In this document: piece by piece, positions 50,510-62,900 of the stretch
Position numbering within the stretch: the first letter of the stretch is position 1
Layout of the letters: the number at the start of each line of letters is the position of its first letter
Assembly (NCBI GenBank): GCA_023374025.1
Contig: SIJG01000001.1
Coordinates: forward strand, 4,904,828 to 4,968,827
Direction of reading: 5' to 3'
From: Heterodera schachtii
Lineage: Eukaryota; Nematoda; Chromadorea; Rhabditida; Heteroderidae
DNA: 64,000 nucleotides
Position numbers and translations under genes: made by a program
Notes under the pieces: model-generated
What the model saw: only the letters and a program-made list of their open reading frames with translations
What the model was told of the DNA's origin: nothing
The model's database searches: none

Positions 50510-52489
50510 ATGCTGAAGTCGCCTTCATCCTTCCGAGCGTCGCCTCGCATGGACTTCGATTCGAAAAGTGTAAGCGATTGCTGTGCCATTGCTTTTTTCC
50601 ATGGCATCCAACACTTTTTGCGCTATCACATGCCAACCAATTTAGCCCGACTGTCTCCAATTGTGCATGGATGTCCCTTTTCCTGACCACCCTTATCTGA
50701 TTGGACCGCGCGGCAGAAAGAGTCAGGTCCGCCGGTTATTTCGCTATTTTATTCCAAATGGCCTGCCTTTTTAGTATTTCATGACTCGCTACAAATCGCT
50801 TATCCATTTTCCCGACACGAATTGTCGTCAGGACGGAGTGAAGTTGAACAACGTATTGGTCAGTGGTAAGATGAAGAACGTGGAAGAGATTCGATCACAA
50901 ATTCGGGTGAGCCTTTGATCACCCTTTTAACATTTTGATTCTTATCGGATTCCGTAATATTTCTATTTTCTCACATTTTGCTTCAGCTGCGCACTCCCAT
51001 TCGCGTCGTTGTTCAGCTCCGTCAGTTCCAAAACTGTGGCAAAGTCGTCCGTCGTATTGAGGAGGCCATCTCCCAACGGTCCCTGCCCATTCGCTTCACT
51101 TACGCCGATGACTTTGTCTGTCCCCACTTTTCTTTTTTTAGATTTTTTTCACTTTTCAGTGCAGCGGAGTGTTGAAAACGGAATGGCGAAACGAAGACCT
51201 TCTCGTCGATTTCTGCGAGGAATTTATGAATGCGAAATTTCTGAACAAAAAGGCGCCCATTTCGGAACTGTTCACGCTGGCCATCGCTCTGTTGCCGCTG
51301 ATTAATCCGTGGAACAACGAACTGAGCCATCGTTTGGTCGGAAACCTCTACGAACAGACCGGTGAGCATGGACAGCACCGTACAAAAATCTTACGTCTTT
51401 CTATGGTTTAATTTCGGAAGTTAACTTTAACTAATAATTTGACTCATTTATCCAAAGGATGTCGCGTCTTCTACCCGAACAAAGAGAAATACGTGGTGGA
51501 GCCGCCCACTTATTTTGTGAAAGGCGCTTCCGTGGCCGGTCTGCTCCAATCGGGCAAATATTTGATGGTTGTTGTGCTGTTCCTTCTATAAAAACCCGTG
51601 TTGTCCTCTTTAGGGTCTCACTATGCTTCAAGTCACTTTCCATTTGCCGCCCAATTCTGCGCCCTCCGTTCAGCAGCAAATGCTCGATGATTGGCAACAG
51701 AATCTGCTCGTCCACACCACCATTTTCAACCCGTCGCCCAATGACCCGCTATCTCAGTACCGGGTCACTTTGCGTTCCTTCGAGTTTTGTGTCAACGGCG
51801 TTTACGCCGTTCGGTCGGCGTTGCTCGGCTTTAAGAAGTCCGTGAGCACGCCCTGCTATGACTTCATGAAGCTGGCCAAGCACATCATCCCGGTCTTCAG
51901 ATTCCGCTCATTTGCTAAATATTGTTAGTTTATAGTACACTGTCTTCTGCGATGCCAAACTGTTCTACCCGCTGTACTCAGTCGACGACAAAAATCTGAA
52001 CTGGAGCAGCGACGAATTCTTCGAGCGCTTCTACGGCTGTCCGTACACACTGATCAATCAGCCGGTGCCGTTGGCAAAAGCCGTTGCATACGATGAAAAC
52101 GGTTTTTGCGTCATTTCCTTACAAAAAATAAAAAATTTTGTTCAGCAAATTCAGTGAGCGTTTTGACGAACCAAATGCAGCGAAAGTTCGATTTGAGCGA
52201 AGGGAATGACAGCGAGTTGGAGCAGCAGTCGTCCGATTTGGAACTGACCGCCAACACGACCACCTCGTTGGAGTCGTCCTCCGCTTCCTCTGCTGCCGCT
52301 GCGCCGCTCCCTCCGCCGTTCAGTCAGTCCGACTTCCACCACCACTTCGTCCACCAATTCCCTCCGCCTGTCCATTCCATCACGACGGACATCAACCTCA
52401 ACGCGACTCCGCAGCAACAGCAACCCCAATTTGTCTTCTTCCATACGGTGGACACGAACAACAACAACTCGGAAGAGCACTTCTACTGA
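50510..52489 (+). CDS. Bicaudal-C/GLD-3-family KH-domain RNA-binding protein
   Basis: KH protein of the BicC group, which in animals binds 3' UTRs and recruits deadenylation or poly(A)-polymerase machinery. Exon 1 (ATG 50510) is short. The next two exons form a KH domain with the loop YLIGPRGRKSQ (GxxG) followed by LIHFPDTNCRQDG and VLVSGKMKNVEEIRSQIR. Then comes LRTPIRVVVQLRQF, typical of the segment after a BicC KH domain, then degenerate KH-like modules (TMLQVTFHLPPNSAPSVQQQ, VYAVRSALLGFKKS) lacking GxxG. The C-terminus is Ser-, Ala-, Gln- and Asn-rich and ends HTVDTNNNNSEEHFY at 52489. No SAM domain is seen, which favours a GLD-3/BCC-like nematode form over vertebrate BICC1. Which of the two paralogues it is cannot be told by eye. 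Confidence 0.82.
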
Positions 52490-53682
52490 CCGAACAACGG
52501 AGAAACCCCCCCCCCCCCCCAAAGGCGACAGTTCCATGCTCAATTGACGATTCAGAATCCTTCTACTGACGAGTATTCTTCACATAATAAGCATTGACCT
52601 TAATTAAGCCCTAAGTAATTTCTTATTTAATTGTTAGGGATAATCTGATGATAATAATAATAATATATGATAATTGATAATTTACTTATGTATTTTGACA
52701 CCTTTGCACTTCAAATTGTTAATTACTCATTGCTATAAATATAATTTATTTTCTGAATCATTGCGCATTTTCTTCTCTTTTAGGGGCAACCGTTTTTCTC
52801 TGTGCTTTTCCATAATTTCGCCTCCCTTTTTTTCCGTCCGTCCATTCTTTCGTATTGACCGATTTGTCCGCCACCGTTTGCTTTCACAAATCGGTCAAAG
52901 TATCTGCTGCTTTTTGTCCTTGCTTTCAACGTTGAGACCAAAGGAGCGGCGGAGGGTGCGATGGGATGGGATGGTACAGCCATCGGCAGAGCGCGAAAAC
53001 GAAGGAAAGAAAGAAAGAATGAAATCTCGTCGGTCGGTCGTCTCAGCCTCTGCGGGGGGGGGGGGGGGGGGGGGGGAGAGCGATCCGTCGGTCGTACGAC
53101 CGATGGAGGAGCAGCGAAAGGAATTGGGGGAGGGGGGGGGGGGGTACAGTGAGCACAGAGAATGAATGCATTGGGTGGGATGGAGTGGACGCGACAAACG
53201 ATCAAAAGGGAGGGGAAAATCCAATGGGCGGGGGGGAGGGCGTCGGTTGGGAGATGCGGTGAGTGTTTTTCGCTGATTGTGAGCATATTAAAGCCAGTTT
53301 CCCCCTCCCTCCCCTCCCCTCCCTTCGGCTCTCTCTCTCTCTCTCTCTCTCTCTCCAAATGATCGCTTTTTCTGTCCCTTTTTTTCTTTGGTGACTCATT
53401 CTTTCCCCCTCTGTCCATCCGTCGTTTCTTTCTTTCTCTCCTCGTGTCCCCATCATCCATCTTTGTAAGTGCGTTCATTCATCACTGATTGTTGCTGGTG
53501 GTGGTGGGTGGGCAATGCCAATTCTTTTCTTTTATGGCCCTCTTTTTGAGAATGCTCCGCAATTTGCGTGTCCTTTTCTTCTTCTTCCGTCCATTTTGAT
53601 AGGCATTCATTCCATTGTCACCACAAAACATCGACAATAATCACATAACAATCATTGCTGCTGCCGATGGTCGTCATCTTCC

Positions 53683-53722
53683 TTCTCTTCTCTTCTCTTC
53701 TCTTCTCTTCTCTTCTCTTCTC
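53683..53722. repeat. (TTCTC)n pentanucleotide microsatellite
   Basis: About eight perfect TTCTC units. A (CT)n dinucleotide run is found nearby at 53330-53355. Confidence 0.95.
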
Positions 53723-54159
53723 CTTCCTTCGTCCGTCCGTCGTCGTTTTTCTTCCGTCATTCTCTCCCCCCTCCCTCTCAATGTTTATTCCGTCCCCCTC
53801 CCCACATTCACTACCATTCCTCGCCCACCTTCTTTCTTTCCCCCCTCCATTGCCCCGCAAAACTGGTCGATGAAGTCGGACGGACGATTCGTCGTTTGTA
53901 GTGCTGCTGCTGCTGCTGGTGGTGTGGTCCCCCCCCCCCCCCCCCCTCTTTCTCTTCCTCTCTCTTCGTCTCCCCATTCGCATCACTTTCTGCGCCGCTT
54001 TTCCCCGTGCCCATCCAAAAGCAATGAATGAATGAATGCATTTATTCATACATTCGTTCGTTCGTCGTTCATTTCCATCGGTCAGTTCATCCATTCCCCA
54101 ATGTAAGAAAAGGGAGAGTCTCTCTTCTATCAAAAGTGGACCGACCGAATCTGCGCGAC

Positions 54160-54290
54160 CCTTCCCTCCCCCCCCCCTCCTTTACCATCCCCCCCCCCCT
54201 CCTTTACCCCCCCCCCTCCTTTACCCCCTCCCCCCCCCCTCCCACTTTTGCTCCCCCTTTTGCCCCCCCCCTTCCCACCGACCCCAAAAC
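54160..54290. repeat. C-rich repeat with CTCCTTTAC motif
   Basis: Three or four copies of CCTCCTTTACC separated by runs of 7-10 C make a short imperfect tandem array on the plus strand. Confidence 0.8.
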
Positions 54291-55659
54291 AGCCCTTCTT
54301 TTGCACCTTCCGTAATGAACTTTTACCGAAGAAAACCATTTGTACAAATGTGTACATTTTAAGAAAATTCTCCATATTTCTTTTTAGAAAAAATAAATTG
54401 AAAAAATATTAGACCAAGTTTTTGTTGACTAAATTGAATTTCTTAAGTTCTGGCAATTGACCAGTGTTTTGTAAACCAAATTAATAGATTCTCATATCGC
54501 AATTATTTCAAACTTAATTTTCTATTAAAATTAATTATTATCTAATTTTTTTTGCCGAGAGATTATCCATCACTTTTTTGCGTTTTATCACTTTCAGAGA
54601 GGGCAAATTGTTACATAAATGACATTATCAAAATGATATAAAATGACTGGTCGTTTTTCTCCTTTTGTCCATATAAAACACATTTTTCATTTTTCCCTTT
54701 GTCAAATTGTGTGCTTTTTTTTTGTTCGAAGGTTTCTTTAGCTTTTTCTTCTCCGTTCGATCAGTGATCAAAGGCCAAAGGCAGAACCAATTTTCAACAG
54801 CCAAATATTATTTTCCTAATTACAGCACCATTTCCAATCTTTGATCAGTGATCAGTCGGTCCTTTGTCCTCCCCAGCGACAGGAGCAGCTGATCCGCTTC
54901 ACACATTTCCCCCGTGCGATGTGCCCAATCTGTCGCCCCCCTTCCCCCCCCCCCCCCCCTCCCCCCTCTCCCGTCGCCGTCCGCCCATCCCTCAATCAAA
55001 ATCAGCTGCAAAAAAACAAACAAAACCCTTCCTCACTCACACACAAATAAATTGCGAACGCCCTCATCCCATTGGAAGACGGATTTCGCTTTTTTCAATA
55101 CGATGATTTGCTGTTGCTTTTTGCCTTGCTCTGTTGCTGATGTGCCCCTCCCCCATCAAGCCGCACATTCTCTTCCCCCCCCCCTCTCTTTTTCCATCGT
55201 CCCATTCATCCTTCCTACTCACCCCCCCCCCCCCGTTTCGTCTGATCACTCCCCCAAAGCACTCCGATCACTCCTTCCTTCTGTGTGCTGCATATGTACG
55301 ACCAAAATGGTCCCCCGCCCCTCCCCCGTCTTAGCCTCTTTTCCTGACTGGATTTTTCGCCGGCAATGCTATTTATTCGTCGTCCGTCGTCCAGCTGCTG
55401 GGGCTGTGCTCTCCGCTGCTTCTGCTCCTGCTAAATCGTGTCTTTCGGTCGGCTGAGTCGCCCTTTGCTGCTTCTCCTCGCCTCTTTTGTGACTTTTCGG
55501 TTGCAAAATGACGGCAGAAGAGGCAGAAAAAGAAAATGATCGGACGGATGAGAAAGAAGGACACAAATTGTTATTAGTCACCGTCGGACGATGGAGGAGC
55601 AGCGATTGCTCCGCTCTTTTGCGAGACTCAGTTTTGTGATCCCTCCCACCCGCCCACCT

Positions 55660-55950
55660 CACTTCCTCCTTAATTTTGTGATCCTCCCCCGTTCTCCCCT
55701 CTCCCCCCTTAGTTTTGTGTCCCTCTCTCCCCCTCCCCCCTCTCTTTCCCTCACTTCCTCCCCCGTTCTCCCCTCTCCCCCCTTAGTTTTGTGTCCCTCT
55801 CTCTTCCCCCCCCTCTCTCTCTCCTTTCCTCCCCCATTCTCTCACATTCTCCCTCAGTTTTGTGATTCCTCGCCCCCTCACAATTCCTCCTCTGTTTTCC
55901 CTCCCCCGTTCTCCTCCCCCCTTCCCCCTTAGTTTTTGTCCCTCCCTCTC
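55660..55950. repeat. Imperfect tandem repeat, about 70-90 bp, pyrimidine-rich
   Basis: Five related units each contain CTTAGTTTTGTG (or CTTAATTTTGTGA, CTCAGTTTTGTGA) followed by CCCTCTCTC and a block of CCCCCGTTCTCCC. The central two units are almost identical. Confidence 0.85.
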
Positions 55951-57599
55951 TCTCCCGCCCCCTCTCTCTCCCTCTTTCCTCCCCCTTTCTGTTCCCTCTC
56001 TCTTCCCCTCTTCCGCCCATTGCTTTTTTCTCCTCCCCTCTTTCCCTTCTGTTCTTCGATCACCACTTTGTGTATTGTGTGGTGATCACCGCACAAAAAT
56101 GACTAATTTTGACGATCGGTCGGTTGACAAAGCATTTGCAAATAGGCGTTTGGGCCATTGAGTGAACATTTGTACAAAATCGCGCATTGGGAATCGCAAC
56201 CATTTTTATAATTGCACTGATCAGTAGAAGAGATGATAACGGAAGAGTTCTTTACCCCCCACCCTCAATTAAGTCAAATCAATGCGAAAAATCTGAGAAA
56301 CCAAAAAGTAATTAACTCAATTAATTAATTGGTATACAACCAATTAACCAATAAGCATTCATCGCACAAATAAAAAAAACTTTTTCTTTGGTGTTCCGCC
56401 CTAACCCTTAGGTCATACCAGAAATTTGCACAGCATTCATTTTTTGTAATGTAATATTTAACAACAAATAATTATAAATAAGTTTTAGGCAAAGTGTGAC
56501 CATTTTTCCTCTTGGGAAGTTATGCGAAGAAACGGGGGAAGGAGAAAAGGAAAAGCAGCAGCTGAGAGAGAGAGGAAGAGGAAGAGAATGAAGGGGAGAA
56601 AGGAGAGAGTAGAGCGTTTCTCGTATCTCTCTCTCTCTCTCTCTCTCTTTACACTCACCATTCCCTCTCTTCCCTCTTTTATTGTCTATTCCCTCCCACT
56701 CTCTCCCACCTCTATCTCTCCCTCCATCTCTCTCTCTTTTCCACTCTTTATCTCTCTGTTCCTTTTTGTCTCTCATCACTCTCTTCCGCTTTTTCTTGCC
56801 CTCCCTCCGGCTTCATCAATGCTTCTGCTGCGTTGGGCTGTGTATGTAAATGCCCCCCCCCCCCCTCTCTCCTCCATTCATCTCCCTTTCCTTTCCCTTC
56901 CATTCCTTTCATTATCATCCGCCAATGTTTTTCTTTGGCTTTTCCCTTAAGCAATGTTCGTCCCGCCCTTCTGTTGCGCGTGTGGCGTTTGTTGACAAAA
57001 CAGCAGCAAACAGAGAACGATGGTCGGCGGCATTTCGCCGTCTTCGTTTCCCTCTGAGAATTTCCCCGCCGCCGGCATTTCCCCCGGCATTTCCCTCCCC
57101 CTTTTCTCTCCGCTGCTTCGTTCGCTTTTCCCGCCCGTCATTTTCCCGTGGCATTGAAAACCAAACCTTCGTCTCCCCCCCCCCCCCTTTTTTCCTTTTC
57201 CCTGCCGTGCCCTTTTCTCTTTTCCTTATGCCATTTTTCTGTGCTTCTGTTGGATCTCTCACCCGGCATAATAAGGTGGAGAAAACAACAGCAGAGAAGC
57301 ATAGAGAGAAAGAGAGAAGGGAGGAGCCATTTCGGAGAAACGAAACTAACTACAAAAATTCTTCCATTGGCATTTCGACCCGCTTTGAGCCCCCGGGGGG
57401 GGGGGCATTAAAAATTAAAATATGGCAAAATTCAAAGAAAAAAATAATTGTCTTTCCAATTTAATGATTTACGTCAACCAAACCATGATCATATTTAAAT
57501 GCATATGATTATTATTATGCCCTTCCGCATCAGCTAAGATCGCATAAGCTGGAAGTGGCGATGACGTTGATTGGTGAATCATCGTCGATTTGGCTATCG

Positions 57600-57668
57600 A
57601 CGGGGGCGGGAGGGGGGGGGGGGGGGGGGTTCATTCCCCCCCCCCCCCCCCCCCCCCTCCCCCGCTTT
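57600..57668. repeat. Poly-G run facing a poly-C run
   Basis: About 20 G (interrupted once upstream) are followed by TTCATT and about 21 C. The two runs are self-complementary with a 6-nt spacer. Confidence 0.9.
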
Positions 57669-59997
57669 CGTCCTCCATTACTCACCCACTCGCTCATTAT
57701 TTAATCAACCCCTCCACCCCCCCCCCCCATTCATTTGCACCCCCCCCCCCCCCATTTTGAATATCCTTCCCAATTTCAATATTCACAGCTAGAAGACTTC
57801 CTTTTGATACATTAAAGCGAAGGAATCATTTGTGATGATTCCCCCCCCCCCCCTTTCCAGAAAATCAGTAGTAAATTTCTCAAGAATTAATCAAAAATAT
57901 ATTAATACCTTTAACATACACATAATTTTTTGTTAATTAAAAAAAACCTTAAAAACAAATTTATGATGAGATGTCCTTTAGTTTGTCGGTCATTCGGAAT
58001 GTCCTGGGATTGTCCTTCCAAGTGTCTTTTGGGCTGTCCTTCCGAATCATTCCTTTGGACTGTCCTTTTCCCGTCTCCCCACCCGCATTATACTTCTGTG
58101 ACCACCCCAAAATTCCTCATTTCCGAAATTTCCGCCCCTTCCTTCTCGCGCTTCGTCGTCGTCCCCTGTCGACGGTTGGTCGGCTCCTCCACGTACCACC
58201 ACCACCACCGCAGTACCACCAACAAACACCCGCCCATTCCCTCCCCCCCCCCTCCCCCCATTCCTCCACCTAATTTATTCGCTATGCTTACGTTCGATCC
58301 ATTTTATGTCTCTGCTTTTTCATTGTCATATATTATCATTTCAAATTTTCCCCGCAAAAAATAATTTTGCATCTTTTATCATTTTCGATTTGCTCATTTT
58401 TCACTTTGGAAAATGATATTTTTCAAAAAAAAAAAATTGAACAATTTTAATTTAATATTTACTACAAATTGAATGAATGCTCATAATTGGAATCATTAAA
58501 ACCTCATATTGGAAACAATTAGTCTTTTTCTAAACTTCACCGTATTCCATTGCATTATCGTCTTTTCAAAATCCCATCGGATAGGTGGGGGATCAGCAGA
58601 ACGAAGGGGCTTAGGATAGATTATCGGGCATTAAAGCTTGCAAATGTTACCAAACTTAGACTGACCAAAGAATGACCCAAAAAAATACATAAACAAATTC
58701 ACATTTGCGGTGAACTGTGGCGGCGCTGAAGAACAAATCAAAGGCAATTGCATCCATTGGCAATGTCGGCACCCTCTGTCGGCGGGGGGGGGGGGGGGGA
58801 CGGAGGGTGCCGGTGCCAAATGACGAACTTTGCCTAGCCTTGCGATGGTTTTACACTTTTTACCCATCCGCTGATATACTCATATTCTGCGGCTTGGCCT
58901 TTCTTTGCCGGCCATAGCCGAGCAGCATTAACGACGAAGTAAGCTGCTTGCTTATGGCCAAATGTTTTGTGTGTCCTCCATTCTCTGCTGCTGTCTCTCA
59001 TTCTCTGCTGCTTAATCACTCTCCAACAACCGGCGTTTTCTCTCTTTCTCTCTCACTCTCTCTAATTTATCATTTCTCCAACCTTTCTCTGTTTACCCAC
59101 CCATTCACTATGGTCACTATTTTTCCTCGCCCTTCTGCTTCTTTCCTCTCGCTTTTCTTCGCGGCCCAAAGTTCCCCCCCCCCCTTCCCTCCCTTCTCCT
59201 CCCCTCTCCCTTCCCCCTTCCCTTTCCTCTCTTCCGCTCCCTTCTCTTCCCCTCCGCCCAATTGTGCGTTTGCTCATTTTCACGCCGCCTCTATTCCATT
59301 TCCTCCACTTTTCCTTCATCTCTTCCATTTCCTTTTGGTCACCGGAAAATGACGTCGTCGGTTTTCCTTCCCTATTCATCATTTCAGGGGGTTTTCTATG
59401 TCACCCTAACAAAAAGATTAACAGAAAACAACAAAAACCAAAATACACTCAAAATAGGTAAGTTTATTTATTTGTGTTGAGTGCAATAATTAATTTCAAC
59501 TGTTAAATGGTGTCAAAGTTTGATGCTGAATTTTGCTATTTTAAATTATCTCATCAAAATTAGATGAACCATTTTGGAAATGCTGTTGATGATTGATTTT
59601 TAATTATTTACGATAATTAGCATTTTCTGAAGTTTATTTTTTTTGCCAAAAATCATAATGCCAATATGTACCCCTAAAATTGCAAATTTTTACTTAATCA
59701 CGTTTCCATCCATCCACCTGACATTTGCATTGGCAAAAACTGACAGCAAATAATTTAATTGATATTAATTATTGTTTAAGAAGTTATTAGTAGGAGAATT
59801 GGAGTGAGTCGCCAGCAGCAGAAAGACGGAAGACTGGTCGAATAATTAATTCTTCCCTCCCTCCCACTCATTTTGGTGTTAGATTAAAACCCAACAATTT
59901 GTCTGTATTATATGGGCTGAATTGACTGATCGTCGTGGACATTTTGTATCATTCGTTCACATTCTCCGCGCACTGACTGAACAACGGAAACCCCAAA

Positions 59998-62900
59998 ATG
60001 ATTTCCACGGCGTCGCCTTCGTCTCCGTCGGCGACGCCTTCTCTAATGGCCGGCAAAAAGACGACGAGGGCACCGCAACAATCCATCGGAGGAGGAGGGG
60101 GAACAGCGGTGGGACCGACTCATTGTAAAAAGATGGTGATGATGAAGGCGAACGGACGCCACCAGCAGGCGACGCCCGTGGGGCCGGAAGTAGGAAAATT
60201 AAATATTTAAAAGGCTGCCAATTTGGGAAAGGACAAATGGGAATTGCCACCGACAAAAAAACAAACAAAACTGACAGAGAGAAGTGCATTAATTCATCAT
60301 TTTGCGTGTATAAAACATCGGAATTGGAACACTCCCCCCTTCTGTTAGCATTATTTTCCCTTTCATTTCGTGGTGACAAACGACAGACACCACTCCCCCC
60401 TTCCCCCCCCCCCTTTCCATCATCGGTTTTTCTGTCTGTTTACCATTAGCGGTGCCAAGCCAATATTAACACTCATGCAATATTATTAAAATGCCCTTCT
60501 TTTATATTTTTGCGATCGCACTCTCTAACAAAGTGTTCCCGATATCAATAAATAAACCCAAATGTTGATCAGATGCCTTCGTCCGATGTCGCCGGCCCAA
60601 TTCCGTTGCGCCGCGTGTCTCATGCATTTGACCAGCAGCACAACCACCACCAAAGTGTAAAAACTTTGAGCGCACCTCCCGGCTACCACCACCAACAGCA
60701 ACAAATCACTGGTAAAATAACATTGAAATTCCAATGTTGAAATTTATTTTTATTATTTTTTTGGTGCAGGTGTTTTCAATCAGTCGTTGAATGCTACGAC
60801 GCCCACTGCCGCAGTTGTGTCACACAACACGGACTCGTCCGACTGCGGGTCCAGCTCCGGACTGGGCGGAATGGGCACACCGACCAAAGGGGAAGAGGGT
60901 CAGTTGGTGCTGCTGGCATGTTTCCTGGGAGTGTTTGTGAATGTCTATCGAATCTCGGAAAATGACTCGAGTAGTAACAATGTTTCACTGACGGTGTCTG
61001 ATTGATTATCTAAATACAACTGTTTTAATAGGTCCCTTTAATTTCGCCTCTCTTTTCGCAGGTTGTTCCGCTTCCTGTTCAACTTCGTCCAACAATTCAA
61101 TGGCCGCCGATTGTCCGTTGGATTCGCATGACCGCGGCAGCAGTGGCCAAATCCCAGAGAAATTGGTTGGTACAGAGGGCGTCGGCAGAGAGCACACATC
61201 GGTGGCCAATGGCCATCGTTCGTTGTTGGCCAGCGCGACACTGACCCCGGCGATGGTTTCGTCGGCGCATCATTCTGCCACAAATTCGCCGGTCCGTCTT
61301 TTATCCGTTCTTTGACCAAAAGACGGAGTTAATTTAACAGTTCAATCAAAGTCTATTTGCCTGTAATTGTTCACTGTTTTCTAAAAGGATTTGCTTTTCT
61401 TTTAAGGTGTCCGCCAATTTGGTACCCATTTTTCACCATTCGGCCGCCCCACAACAGCAAATGCTTCAACAACATCAGTCATTCAACGCCTTTGTCCCAC
61501 CAATTCCGCTGCTTAACACTCATCAGCCAAATGCTTCTCAAATTAGTAAACCATGCTTACCTTTCAACGATATTAATCATTGGAATATTAAACTCTCACT
61601 TTTCTTGGCATTTAAAAATTTTTTTTTTCTAACCTTGGCTATTCAATTCCATAAAAATTTGGCATGGCATTGGTCATTTCATTTGACAATTCCCAACAGA
61701 TTCGTTGCACTGTTCCCTTTCCGATGGTCCGTCTCCGCTGATGGCGCCGCCTTTGCAACCGGCGTCCGCTGGCGTCGTTCCTTACGCTGCGGTGGCTGCT
61801 GCGTCGAACTCCGTCAGGCCTTTCTCCGCTGCGTCGACTGTCGCCGCTTCCGTTGGCGGCGGTGCGCTTTCTTCGCCCGCAGCGCTGGCGTCAAAGACCG
61901 GCCTAAAACAACTGCAGCATTCGCCTCCACCGCTGTGCGGACGTGCGCTTTACACAATGACATGTTCGTCACTATTGCTTTTTCTTTGCCACCCACACGT
62001 TCCAAAAATAGAAAAAAGAGCTTTGACATTTTATGCTGTTAATATTTAACCAGAATATTTTTGGAATGCCAATTGGAGGGGGGGGGGGGAGGCGATGAGC
62101 GAGCGAAGCGGTGGTTCCGTTCCCCATTTTTACAATTGCTTTTCTACTTTTTTTGTGTTGTCATTGAAAAAAATTCCCATTAGAATGATTTTTTAAAATA
62201 CTTATATTTTTTTCCCCTTTCCCATTGTTTTTTGTTCCCATTTTCAACAGGTGAAACCAACGCACTCGCCTCGGTCAGTGCGGCTGCTCTCACCGCCGGT
62301 TACCACGTCACTTTGGATCCCTCGGCTTCGGCGCCCCCAATCATCGCAACAGTGGCGACGAAAGCTTCCGTCGGTGCCGAATTTCAGCAGGTGGCGGTGC
62401 CAACGAACGGAAACGACGGTCAAACTGAACAACCACCGGAGAACAACGATGGTAAGGATGGAAATTAATTTAAAGGGGATATTTTATCAAGTAAATGGGT
62501 CTTTTTCCTCTTCGTATGTCCAAAACCGAGAAAGGAAATTATTAAACAATTATTTTAAAATCAATATTGAACTGAATTTGTTTTTCCTAGCGTCGTCTCG
62601 TGAACAAAAAGATGAAAACGGTGGAGGCGGCACAACAACAAAAAACAACGTTTCTTCCGGAAGCGACCAACCGACCGGAAATGACCCAGCAAATGCCGGG
62701 AACGCAACAGTAAATTTGCCCCCGGGCGTTCCTCCCGAAATCGCTGCGGCAATAAGTGGTGGCAACGATCTTTTTGTAAGTGAGGGAAAACAGCGGCTAA
62801 ATTCAGGACAGCCAATTCACTCCATTTCAATTTACTCTTTTTGCAGGTTCACATTCACCCTGGTGATGCCATTGCCCTGGCGGTGGGCAACGATGTTCAG

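Larger units (their letters stand above)
52490..59997. other. 7.5-kb gene desert rich in pyrimidine/purine tracts
   Basis: No conserved coding sequence recognised. The plus strand is C/T-rich at 52.8-57.2 kb, with homopolymer runs at 52507-52520, 53045-53068, 53929-53946, 54940-54960, 57173-57187, 57609-57628 and 57637-57657. The 54.3-54.8 and 59.4-59.9 kb parts are AT-rich. Many proline-rich or arginine/glycine-rich frames are composition artefacts. Parts may be the 5' intron or promoter of the FNDC3 gene downstream. Confidence 0.5.

Noticed and set aside
52780..53478. 232-codon minus-strand frame rich in Arg, Glu and Pro
   Set aside because: Mirrors the CT-rich and G-run DNA. No conserved motif, and the composition tracks the simple repeats.
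55501..55600. Short frame starting MTAEEAEKENDRTDEKEGHK
   Set aside because: Looks protein-like for about 30 codons but lacks a convincing donor or partner exons in the surrounding pyrimidine-rich sequence.
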